Part shown: piece after piece, positions 36,086-42,495 of the stretch | How positions within the stretch are numbered: the first letter of the stretch is position 1 | Layout of the letters: every line of letters starts with the position of its first letter | DNA from: Halothiobacillaceae bacterium | Lineage (GTDB): Bacteria > Pseudomonadota > Gammaproteobacteria > Halothiobacillales > Halothiobacillaceae | Assembly (NCBI GenBank): GCA_016938615.1 | Contig: JAFGUH010000111.1 | Coordinates: 1-42,495 of the forward strand | Length of the DNA: 42,495 bases | Direction: 5' to 3' | Made by a program: the position numbers and the translations under genes | The notes under the pieces: generated by a model | Databases searched by the model: none | What the model saw: only the letters and a program-made list of their open reading frames with translations | What the model was told of the DNA's origin: nothing

Positions 36086-36541
36086 TCAGGAATCGTCGGT
36101 AGGCGGGGCATCCCTCTTGATTGCGCCCTTGGCCGGCGAAAGCAGCCATAGGCTCGCGAAGGTGAGCAGGGAGAGCAGCAGCGCCACCTCGAAATGGTTC
36201 CAGGCCACGGCCACGCCGATGCAGGCGGTTGCCCAGAGGCTTGCCGCGGTAGCGGTGCCATGGGCGTGGTCGCTACTCTTGAGGATCGCCCCGCCCCCGA
36301 TAAACCCCATGCCGGTGATGATCCCCTCGAATACCCGCGCCTCGGCCGTGCTGGAATCGAGCACGTTGATCCCCAGGAGCATATAGCCACAACTGGCAAC
36401 CGCGACCAGAGGGAACGTACGCAGACCGGCCGAGCGGGAGTGTCGCTCGCGCTCGAACCCCACTGGCAGCGCGAGCACATAGGCCGCGGCCAGGTAGGTC
36501 AGGTTCCAGTAGACCGATGACCAGTCGATATCGAATGTCAT
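36086..36541 (-). CDS. MgtC/SapB-family membrane protein
   Basis: A 151-residue inner-membrane protein with about four or five hydrophobic segments. It contains the family pattern LALPVGFERERHSRSAGLRTFPLVAVASC (about 23-51) and GIITGMGFIGGGAILKSSD (about 72-90) in the MgtC domain. MgtC proteins act in low-magnesium survival and modulate membrane ATPases; some homologues have been linked to cation transport. The C-terminal cytoplasmic domain of Salmonella MgtC is absent. It lies between two paralogous membrane proteins on the same strand. Confidence 0.9.
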   Translation of the reverse strand: MTFDIDWSSVYWNLTYLAAAYVLALPVGFERERHSRSAGLRTFPLVAVASCGYMLLGINVLDSSTAEARVFEGIITGMGFIGGGAILKSSDHAHGTATAASLWATACIGVAVAWNHFEVALLLSLLTFASLWLLSPAKGAIKRDAPPTDDS

Positions 36542-36572
36542 TCAGCACCCTTCCGGCGCCGGCGGGCGGCTA

Positions 36573-37103
36573 TCACAGCGATTCCCGCACCGCCTCGGAG
36601 TGCGCCTTGAGCACCTCGTTGGCACGGAGCTTCTCGTCCTCGTCGCGGGCGTGGACGACAACGGTCCAGCGTCCATGATTCGCGGCGTCAACCGTCTGCG
36701 CAATCACCGGCTCGTGGTCGGGTCGGGCGGAGACGAGCCCGGCGAGCAACATGCCGATCGAACCGCCGACCACGGCGAAGATCCCGTACACCCAGCCCGG
36801 ACGGGTCTGCGCGAATGCGAAGCCGGCGCTGATCAGCATCGCGGCCAACACCAGGCCGAGAACCACGCCGGCAAGCCCCAGCAAGGCATGGGAGCGCAGA
36901 ACGGTGCGGAAGATGGACGACGATTCGGGCTCGAGCTTGGCCGCCTGCCGCGGATCGTTCGGTTCGACGACGTCGACCTGCTCGTCGGACAGACCGCCTT
37001 GGGTCACCAGCGCCGAGGCCGCATCCCGCGCCCGGCGACTGTCATCGAAAACGGCGTCGACGAGATGAGGGTAGCGTTCACGGATGATTTCGGTTTGCTC
37101 CAT
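36573..37103 (-). CDS. Membrane protein with N-terminal stress-protein-like domain (paralogue 2)
   Basis: 176 residues, colinear with the product of 35397-35927. It has the same N-terminal block (HLVDAVFDDSRRARDAASALVTQGGLSDEQVDVVEP), the KLEPESSSIFRTVLRSHALLG joint, two glycine-rich hydrophobic segments, and the RWTVVVHARDEDEKLRANEVL C-terminal block. ATG 37103 follows GAGGA by about seven bases; an upstream in-frame reading adds only unconserved sequence. The two copies flank the MgtC-like gene, suggesting duplication and a shared membrane or envelope-stress function. Confidence 0.78.
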   Translation of the reverse strand: MEQTEIIRERYPHLVDAVFDDSRRARDAASALVTQGGLSDEQVDVVEPNDPRQAAKLEPESSSIFRTVLRSHALLGLAGVVLGLVLAAMLISAGFAFAQTRPGWVYGIFAVVGGSIGMLLAGLVSARPDHEPVIAQTVDAANHGRWTVVVHARDEDEKLRANEVLKAHSEAVRESL

Positions 37104-37347
37104 GGGGAGTCCTCCTCGATAGCATTCCCGTAGTGCCGACTGTCGAGGACACGGCACGCGAATCGATAAGATAGGCTGGCAGCCGGCAAGTTCACCCGTC
37201 GCCTGCACGCTTGTCCGCCGGGAAAGGGCCTGGACAGCCACGCAGCCAGACCGGTCTGGAGCCGCGGATACACGGCGTTTTCCGGACTGGGGCGGGCCGT
37301 TCCCGCCTCCTTGGCCCTCAACGTAGCAGATGTCGGTTCAAGCCGCG

Positions 37348-37392
37348 GGCGGTCCTGGCGGTTCTGGTGGGTCTGGCGGTCCTGGCGGGACC
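37348..37392 (+). repeat. Five 9-bp tandem repeats (GGCGGTCCT-like)
   Basis: Units GGCGGTCCT, GGCGGTTCT, GGTGGGTCT, GGCGGTCCT, GGCGGGACC in direct succession. Read in one frame they give a Gly-Gly-Pro/Ser-rich peptide, but no gene can be supported. Confidence 0.8.
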
Positions 37393-37431
37393 AGCAAGCG
37401 TGGCAAACTTGGCGAGCCGATTCGGTCTCGC

Positions 37432-37458
37432 GTTGCCCGCGTTGCCCGCGTTGCCCGC
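37432..37458 (+). repeat. Three exact 9-bp tandem repeats (GTTGCCCGC)
   Basis: GTTGCCCGC occurs three times without change, followed by a degenerate unit GTTGTCCCG. It is 40 bp downstream of the other minisatellite. Confidence 0.85.
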
Positions 37459-37864
37459 GTTGTCCCGGGTTTCGCTCGTGCTTTTTTCGGGTTGGGAGTG
37501 ACGCCGTCGGCACGCTCGGGCAGAGGCGCCTTGCTCAGAAACCGCGTGGCAGGACAAACTGACGCTGCCTTTGGGCGACGATTGCCAAGGTCGCAAGGTG
37601 GGACACCGCAAGTCACCCGAGTCGGGCGCATGGATAAAGCCGAGCCGAACCCCGAAGGAACCCGAGTACCGAGGCCCCGACGGACGACCCGCCGCACATG
37701 CCGGATGCGCTCTTCTCTCCGGCTACCCGTCGCTGTGTTGCCAATCCCGGCACGTATCACGCGCCGAGCGCGTCCTGATCGATCGAACGCCGCACACTGG
37801 TCGATGTCTACCGTCCGTGTTTTCCGTGATAACCCATCGAGGGCGAGCCCTGCGCCATACCGTC

Positions 37865-39406
37865 ATGAAGCCGATCCTGCCCCCCGTCCTGTTCGTCCTG
37901 CTACTGGCCACACTCCTGGCTGGCTGTGCGTTGCCAGTGGTAACCGATCGTCCCGACTCGGACGCGATCGACCCAGAGCAGGCACGCCTCACGCCAATCG
38001 GCCAGGCGATCGAGCCGCTGCGGCTGGCCCACCCGGGGGAGGTGGGCGTCTACCTGCTGGACGACCCGGCGACCACCTTCGCCACCCTGACCCACCTTGC
38101 GCGCACGGCCCAGCGCACCCTCGACCTTCAATACTACATATGGTACGAGGATCGCGCCGGAACCATGCTGCTGCGCGAACTGCTCGACGCCGCCGAGCGC
38201 GGGGTTCGCGTCCGACTGCTTCTCGACGACCAGGGGACCCGAGAACTCGACCCCGAACTGGCCGCTCTGGATGCCCATTCCAACATCGAGGTGCGGCTGT
38301 TCAACCCCTTCGTTGCCCGCAATGCCCGCTGGCTGGAATTTCTCACGCGGTTCGAACGAGCGAACCGGCGCATGCACAACAAGGTCCTGATCGCGGACAA
38401 CGCGGTCCTCGTCAGCGGCGGGCGCAATATCGGCGACAGCTACTTCGGCGCCACCGACGGGTTCCTGTTCTCCGATCTCGACATTCTCGCGATCGGCCCG
38501 GTGGTTGAACAGGTGTCCAAGGGTTTCGACGACTACTGGCAAAGCGAGCCGGTCTATCCGGCCGCAACCATCTTGCCGCCGGCCTCACCCGAGGTGCTGG
38601 ACGATCTCGCCTGGCGTGCCGATGCCCTCGCGCTCGCGCCCCACACCCGGGACCTGCTGGTCGCCGTGCGCGAAAACTTCGTGGTCGGCAGCCTGCGCAG
38701 GCGCGAACTCGGTCTGATCTGGGCGCCCACCGACCTGGTCATCGACCCGCCGAGCAAGGGACTGGGCCCCATCCCGCTAGAGGACCTCCTCACCATCGAC
38801 CTGCGGAACAAGCTTGGCGTCCCGCGCAAGTCGGTCGACATCATCTCGTCGTTCTTCGTCCCCACGCCTACCCTTACCAAGGCGCTGACTACGCTCGCGC
38901 GGCGCGGCGTGCGTGTCCGCGTACTTACCAATTCGCTCGACGCGACCGACATGACACCAGCCCACACCGGCTACGCCCGTTACCGAGAGCGCCTGCTCGA
39001 GGCCGGCGTCGAGCTCTACGAGATCCAGCGCAGCGACGCGCTTCCAAAACCCGCGGCGACCGGACCCTTCGGCAGTCCGGCGACCACGTTGCACGCCAAG
39101 GTGGTGGTGGTCGACGAACACCGCGTCTTCCTCGGCTCCTACAACGTCGATCCGCGCTCGGTGTTGCTCAACACCGAGCTCGGCTTCGTCATCGAAAGCC
39201 CCGACATGGCGGCGGCCATCAGCCACACCTTCACCAGTCACGTTCCCGAAAGCGCCTATCGGCTGGCGCTCGAGGACGGCGACCTGCGCTGGATCGAGCG
39301 CCGGGATGGCGAAATCATCACCCACACGCGCGAACCCGGCGCCGGCCTTCTCAAGCGGGCCTCGGCGTGGCTGTTCTCGCTGTTGCCGATCGAGTGGCTC
39401 TTGTAG
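37865..39406 (+). CDS. Phospholipase-D-family lipoprotein (cardiolipin-synthase-like)
   Basis: A 513-residue protein of the PLD superfamily with a lipoprotein signal (lipobox LLAGC, Cys20) and two catalytic HKD motifs: HNKVLIAD (about 171-178, in RRMHNKVLIADNAVLVSGGRNIG) and HAKVVVVD (about 409-416, in TTLHAKVVVVDEHRVFLGSYNVDPRS). The layout matches YmdC/ClsC-type cardiolipin synthases, which join two phospholipids, but a lipoprotein signal is less usual for them. An outer-membrane or periplasmic phospholipase role is therefore also possible. ATG 37865 is chosen for the signal peptide; the frame continues upstream without protein-like sequence. Confidence 0.88.
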   Translation: MKPILPPVLFVLLLATLLAGCALPVVTDRPDSDAIDPEQARLTPIGQAIEPLRLAHPGEVGVYLLDDPATTFATLTHLARTAQRTLDLQYYIWYEDRAGTMLLRELLDAAERGVRVRLLLDDQGTRELDPELAALDAHSNIEVRLFNPFVARNARWLEFLTRFERANRRMHNKVLIADNAVLVSGGRNIGDSYFGATDGFLFSDLDILAIGPVVEQVSKGFDDYWQSEPVYPAATILPPASPEVLDDLAWRADALALAPHTRDLLVAVRENFVVGSLRRRELGLIWAPTDLVIDPPSKGLGPIPLEDLLTIDLRNKLGVPRKSVDIISSFFVPTPTLTKALTTLARRGVRVRVLTNSLDATDMTPAHTGYARYRERLLEAGVELYEIQRSDALPKPAATGPFGSPATTLHAKVVVVDEHRVFLGSYNVDPRSVLLNTELGFVIESPDMAAAISHTFTSHVPESAYRLALEDGDLRWIERRDGEIITHTREPGAGLLKRASAWLFSLLPIEWLL

Positions 39407-39479
39407 ACCACCACTGCACCGATTGGGTGCGCCCTCGCCCAAACACAGGGCAGCAGGCAGTGCCATTTACTTACAAAAA

Positions 39480-39512
39480 ACATAACATTATCATCCCAAA
39501 TAACTGTTATGT
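39480..39512. promoter_or_regulatory. Inverted repeat ACATAACA / TGTTATGT in an AT-rich island
   Basis: Perfect 8-bp arms at 39480-39487 and 39505-39512, 17 bp apart, just upstream of a consensus -10 box. The AT-rich stretch (39468-39535) stands out sharply from its GC-rich surroundings. A regulator may bind here to control the downstream ABC operon. Confidence 0.55.
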
Positions 39513-39524
39513 ATGTAGAACTCA

Positions 39525-39530
39525 TATAAT
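39525..39530 (+). promoter_or_regulatory. Consensus sigma-70 -10 box (TATAAT)
   Basis: TATAAT, with no good TTGACA at 16-18 bp upstream; the region holds the right arm of the inverted repeat instead, consistent with an activator-dependent promoter. Transcription would start near 39537, about 90 bp before the riboswitch core. Confidence 0.6.
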
Positions 39531-39628
39531 TTTTCGAGTTGGCACCATCCCTGCAAATCCGTCTGTCGTGACGCGCAAGGAGTCTGGACGTGTGCTTCCG
39601 GACCCGGCAGGACCAACAAGATTCAATG

Positions 39629-39745
39629 GGTGACTAGGGTTCCGACCCGCCGAGGCGGGTGGCTGGTCCGAGAGTCACCGACCTCTCTGGCGAGGGGTTA
39701 CACGGCGGGACAAAAGCCCGGGAGATCGCACGTGATGCTCCGGGC
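39629..39745 (+). promoter_or_regulatory. Guanidine-I (ykkC) riboswitch
   Basis: It contains the conserved ykkC blocks in the right order: CTAGGGTTCCG, CTGGTCCGAGAG, then ACACGGCGGGACAAAAGCCC followed by GGGAGA. P1 pairs GGTGAC (39629-39634) with GTCACC (39674-39679); an internal hairpin is ACCCGCC / GGCGGGT (39645-39660); P3 pairs CGGG (39706-39709) with CCCG (39717-39720). An alternative hairpin GCCCGG-AG (39716-39724) with CTCCGGGC (39738-39745) would break P3. GGGGTTAC (39694-39701) is fully complementary to GTAACCCC (39755-39762), just upstream of the AGGAGAG ribosome-binding sequence. No T-run terminator follows, so translational control is more likely. Subtype I is the form known to sense guanidine. 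Confidence 0.93.
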
Positions 39746-39778
39746 GCGCCGTACGTAACCCCAACCCAGGAGAGACCC

Positions 39779-40867
39779 ATGTCTGGTTTCACCCGCTCGT
39801 TCCGTTCCTACCTGACCGCCGCCACCCTCTCGGTTGCCGCGGCAGCCGCCTCCGTCACCGCACCCGCCTTCGCCGGGGAACGCGACAGCTTCAAGATCGC
39901 CTGGAGCATCTATGTGGGCTGGATGCCCTGGGGCTACGGCGAGACCGAAGGCATCGTCGACAAGTGGGCCGACAAGTACGACATCAAGATCGACGTCGTG
40001 CAGATCAACGACTACATCGAGTCGATCAATCTCTACACCGCCGGCTCCTACGACGGCGTGACCGTGACCAACATGGATGCGCTCACCATCCCGGCCGCCG
40101 GTGGCGTCGATTCCACCGCCCTGATCATGGGCGACTTCTCCAACGGCAACGACGGCGTCGTCCTCAAGGGCACGGACAACCTCGAAGAGATCGAGGGTAA
40201 GTCGGTGCACCTGGTCGAGCTGTCCGTCTCCCACTACCTCCTGGCCCGCGCACTGGATTCGGTCGGCTTGAGCGAGCGCGACGTCAAGGTGGTCAACACC
40301 TCCGATGCCGACATCGTCGCCGCCTTCACCTCGTCCGACGTCGAGGCCGTGGTCACCTGGAACCCGCAGCTCGGCGAACTCAAGAAACAGGATGCCGCCA
40401 ACGTGGTGTTCGACTCATCCGAGATCCCCGGCGAGATCATGGACCTGCTGGTCGTGAATACCGAGACCCTCGAGGACAACCCCAGGCTCGGCAAGGCCCT
40501 GACCGGCGCCTGGTACGAGATCATGAGCAGCATGCGTGGCGAGTCCGAGGCGGCCGTCGAGGCGCGCACTGCCATGGCCGAATCCGCCGGTACGGACCTG
40601 GCCGGTTACGAGGCCCAGCTGGATTCGACCAGCATGTTCTATGACCCGGCCAACGCCCTGTCCTTCCTCGAGAGCGACACGCCTGCGGAGACCATGGAAA
40701 GCGTCCGCCAGTTTGCCTTCAAGCACGGCCTGCTGGGCGAGCGTGCCGACAGCCCGGACTTCGTAGGCATTCAGTTCGCCGATGGCTCCGTGCTCGGCAG
40801 CGAGTCCAACGTCAAGTTCCGCTTCAACGCCGACTACACGCGCATGGCACGTGACGGCGAGCTCTGA
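39779..40867 (+). CDS. ABC transporter substrate-binding protein, guanidine-riboswitch-associated (urea-carboxylase-region type)
   Basis: A 362-residue periplasmic receptor of the NMT1/ThiY-SsuA fold. It has a signal peptide (about 1-35, ending AFAGE) and the mature start FKIAWSIYVGWMPWGYGETEGIVDKWADKYDIKIDV (about 39-74). This N-terminal pattern matches the receptor family annotated next to urea (now often guanidine) carboxylases. Control by a guanidine-I riboswitch makes guanidine or a guanidino compound the likely ligand (inference). ATG 39779 lies five bases after AGGAGAG; an in-frame reading further upstream runs through the riboswitch. Confidence 0.9.
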   Translation: MSGFTRSFRSYLTAATLSVAAAAASVTAPAFAGERDSFKIAWSIYVGWMPWGYGETEGIVDKWADKYDIKIDVVQINDYIESINLYTAGSYDGVTVTNMDALTIPAAGGVDSTALIMGDFSNGNDGVVLKGTDNLEEIEGKSVHLVELSVSHYLLARALDSVGLSERDVKVVNTSDADIVAAFTSSDVEAVVTWNPQLGELKKQDAANVVFDSSEIPGEIMDLLVVNTETLEDNPRLGKALTGAWYEIMSSMRGESEAAVEARTAMAESAGTDLAGYEAQLDSTSMFYDPANALSFLESDTPAETMESVRQFAFKHGLLGERADSPDFVGIQFADGSVLGSESNVKFRFNADYTRMARDGEL

Positions 40868-40878
40868 TTCAGAGCTCG
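40858..40878 (+). promoter_or_regulatory. Hairpin spanning the stop codon of the binding-protein gene
   Basis: CGAGCTCTG / CAGAGCTCG, perfect 9-bp arms around ATT, straddling the TGA at 40865-40867. No T run follows. Such intercistronic hairpins can protect the upstream message, giving more receptor than permease. Confidence 0.55.
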
Positions 40879-40960
40879 TCGCCCCGGGTTGGCCCCGAGT
40901 AAACCTTGGGCCGGCCCGGGCCACCTACCGAGCCAAACGGACCCCAAAAGGGACTGATCC

Positions 40961-41779
40961 ATGAAGCGTTTGATCAACCAGACCCCGGCCGCCCCCTGGC
41001 GCCTCGCCCTCGGGCTACTGCCGTTCGTGCTGGTGCTGCTGGTCTACCTCTCGGCCTCCGCCAACCGGCTGGCCGAGAATCCGGATGACCCGCTGCTGCC
41101 ATCGATCGCGGCCATGGCCGACACCATCGCCGATGTCGCCACCGAGCCCAATCGACGCACCGGCGAGCTCACCCTCTGGGTGGACACGGCCGCCAGCCTG
41201 ACGCGCCTCGCTCTCGGGGTCGGCATCGCCATGGCCATCGGCCTGGTCGTCGGTGTGCTCACCGGGTTGATCCCCTACGCCAACCGGACCTTCTCGCCGT
41301 TTGTCTCGGTCCTGTCCATGATCCCGCCGCTCGCGGTGCTGCCGATCCTCTTCATCGCCCTGGGCGTTGGCGAGGTCGCCAAGGTGGCACTGATCGTGTT
41401 CGGGATCGCCCCTTTCATCATGCGCGACATCCAGCAGCGCGTGGAGGAACTCCCCCGCGAGCTGCTGGTGAAGGCGCAGACCCTGGGTGCGAACACCTGG
41501 CAGATCATCCTGCGACTGGTGCTGCCTCAGGTGATGCCGCGCCTGCTCGACGCCACGCGACTGGCACTGGGCTCGGCCTGGCTGTTCCTGATCGCCTCGG
41601 AGGCCATCGCGGCCACCGAGGGGCTGGGCTACCGCATCTTCCTGGTACGCCGCTATCTCGACATGGAGCTGATCCTGCCGTATGTCATGTGGATCACCCT
41701 GCTGGCGTTCCTCGCCGACGTGATCCTGCGCCTGATCGTGCGCATCGTCTTCCCCTGGTACCGGGCACGGAGGTCCTGA
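40961..41779 (+). CDS. ABC transporter permease, guanidine-riboswitch-associated
   Basis: A 272-residue inner-membrane permease of the BPD_transp_1 (SsuC/TauC/NrtB) family with about six hydrophobic segments. The EAA loop ELLVKAQTLGANTWQIILRLVLPQVMP (about residues 167-193) contacts the ATPase. It lies 93 bp after the receptor gene and overlaps the ATPase gene by one base (TGATG), so translation is coupled. Confidence 0.92.
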   Translation: MKRLINQTPAAPWRLALGLLPFVLVLLVYLSASANRLAENPDDPLLPSIAAMADTIADVATEPNRRTGELTLWVDTAASLTRLALGVGIAMAIGLVVGVLTGLIPYANRTFSPFVSVLSMIPPLAVLPILFIALGVGEVAKVALIVFGIAPFIMRDIQQRVEELPRELLVKAQTLGANTWQIILRLVLPQVMPRLLDATRLALGSAWLFLIASEAIAATEGLGYRIFLVRRYLDMELILPYVMWITLLAFLADVILRLIVRIVFPWYRARRS

Positions 41780-42495
41780 TGAGCACGGTCACCCTAAAGA
41801 ACGTCTGGAAGGAATACGGCCGCGACGTGGTGCTGGAGCACATCGACCTGCACGTCAATTCAGGCGAGTTCGTCACCATCGTCGGCGCCTCCGGCTGCGG
41901 CAAGAGCACGTTCCTGCGGATGCTGCTCGGCCAGGAAAGCGCGACCCGCGGTGAGATGAAGCTCGACGGCCGGCCGATGCCCGACGAGCCCGGCCCCGAC
42001 CGCGGCGTGGTATTCCAGAAATACTCGGTATTCCCGCACCTGACCGCGCTGGGCAACGTGCTGGTCGCCGAGGAGCTGGGCGAGACCCGTTTCACCGGGC
42101 GGCTGTTCGGCCGCAAACGGCGCGAGGCCCGCGAGCGGGCACTGAAGATGCTCGCCTCCGTCGGCCTCGAACAGGCGGCGAACAAGTACCCCAGCGAGCT
42201 CTCTGGCGGCATGCAGCAGCGCCTGGCGATCGCCCAGGCCCTGATGAAGGACCCGAAGATCCTGCTGCTCGACGAACCGTTCGGCGCACTCGACGCGGGC
42301 ATCCGCCAGGACATGCACGAGCTGGTACGCGAGCTCTGGCAGCGCCAGGGTCTGACCATCTTCATGGTCACCCACGACCTCAAGGAGGCCTTCGAGCTCG
42401 GCAGTCGCCTGCTGGTGTTCGACAAGGTCCGCCACGACCCGCAGGCCCCCGGGGCCTACGGGGCCAACATCACCTACGACATCCCGCTGTCCCAC
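41779..42495 (+). CDS. ABC transporter ATP-binding protein, guanidine-riboswitch-associated (3' end outside window)
   Basis: At least 239 residues are visible, running off the window. Walker A GASGCGKST (about 35-43), Q-loop GVVFQKYSVFPHL (about 77-89), signature LSGGMQQR (about 135-142), Walker B ILLLDEPFGALD (about 158-169) and switch His in MVTHDLKEA (about 197-205) are all present. The ATG overlaps the permease stop. An operon of this kind usually continues into carboxylase/hydrolase genes for urea or guanidine, which would lie beyond the window. Confidence 0.92.
   Translation, partial: MSTVTLKNVWKEYGRDVVLEHIDLHVNSGEFVTIVGASGCGKSTFLRMLLGQESATRGEMKLDGRPMPDEPGPDRGVVFQKYSVFPHLTALGNVLVAEELGETRFTGRLFGRKRREARERALKMLASVGLEQAANKYPSELSGGMQQRLAIAQALMKDPKILLLDEPFGALDAGIRQDMHELVRELWQRQGLTIFMVTHDLKEAFELGSRLLVFDKVRHDPQAPGAYGANITYDIPLSH

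Larger units (their letters stand above)
37104..37864. other. Intergenic region of 760 bp without a supported gene
   Basis: It lies between two divergent genes (MgtC-cluster on minus, phospholipase-D-type on plus). Frames are open here on both strands only because of high GC, and none has a ribosome-binding site or a recognisable fold. It holds two 9-bp minisatellites at 37348 and 37432. Promoters for both flanking genes must lie here but were not identified. Confidence 0.5.

Noticed and set aside
37432-37466. Short regular repeats considered as a CRISPR array
   Set aside because: The units are 9 bp and directly adjacent, without spacers, and no cas genes are present.
37330-38508. Plus-strand open frame starting with a Gly-Gly-Ser/Pro repeat and running into the phospholipase-D gene
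   Set aside because: No ribosome-binding sequence, the repeat is a DNA minisatellite, and the second half is simply another frame of the PLD gene, which has clear HKD motifs.

Overview
The window reads as a continuous piece of chromosome from a high-GC, chemolithoautotrophic gammaproteobacterium, most like the Halothiobacillaceae (Halothiobacillus/Guyparkeria type). The evidence is a CbbR-like regulator divergent from a DabB-DabA inorganic-carbon pump, an alpha carbonic anhydrase, cyanase, a minCDE/zapD division region, and several sulfur-handling proteins (YeeE/YedE-type transporter halves, a two-domain rhodanese, a rubredoxin reductase). The taxonomic assignment is inference from gene content. 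No tRNA, rRNA, CRISPR or prophage was seen.

Layout. 1-5.4 kb: 3' part of metH, then zapD and minC-minD-minE. 5.6-10.4 kb: a YeeE/YedE pair, a glutathione S-transferase, hslR, a small lipoprotein, a membrane protein of unknown role and mltF. 10.5-12.9 kb: an EAL-CBS-GGDEF gene split by a small inverted-repeat element. 12.9-20.2 kb: cbbR, dabB, dabA, alpha carbonic anhydrase and cynS. 20.2-25.2 kb: a four-gene operon (OsmC-like, acyl-CoA-dehydrogenase-like flavoprotein, rubredoxin-FAD/NAD reductase fusion, rhodanese) behind a sigma-54 promoter with two upstream dyads. 25.3-31.1 kb: a second GST, a NifA-type sigma-54 activator, and a divergent NrtABD/CmpABD-like ABC transporter with its own sigma-54 promoter. 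31.1-37.1 kb: macro-domain protein, paired M16 peptidases, a glycine-zipper protein, and an MgtC-like protein between two paralogous 176-residue membrane proteins. 37.1-39.4 kb: a GC-rich repeat-containing gap and a phospholipase-D-family lipoprotein. 39.4-42.5 kb: an AT-rich promoter, a guanidine-I (ykkC) riboswitch and the first three genes of an ABC transporter, cut by the window edge.

How it fits together. CbbR, DabBA and carbonic anhydrase form an inorganic-carbon supply module. Cyanase consumes bicarbonate and releases CO2 and ammonia, so it links carbon to nitrogen. The sigma-54-controlled NrtA-type importer and the guanidine-riboswitch importer are two further routes to small nitrogen compounds. 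The sigma-54-controlled OsmC/ACAD/rubredoxin-reductase/rhodanese operon looks like an uncharacterised redox or sulfur pathway and is the best candidate here for an undescribed system.

A second theme is a family of non-coding elements of about 260-320 bp. Their inverted ends begin GGAA...CTGCACGAAT. Three complete copies, two partial copies and a possible relic lie in 42 kb. One interrupts the c-di-GMP gene by exactly 270 bp, so removing it would restore the reading frame.
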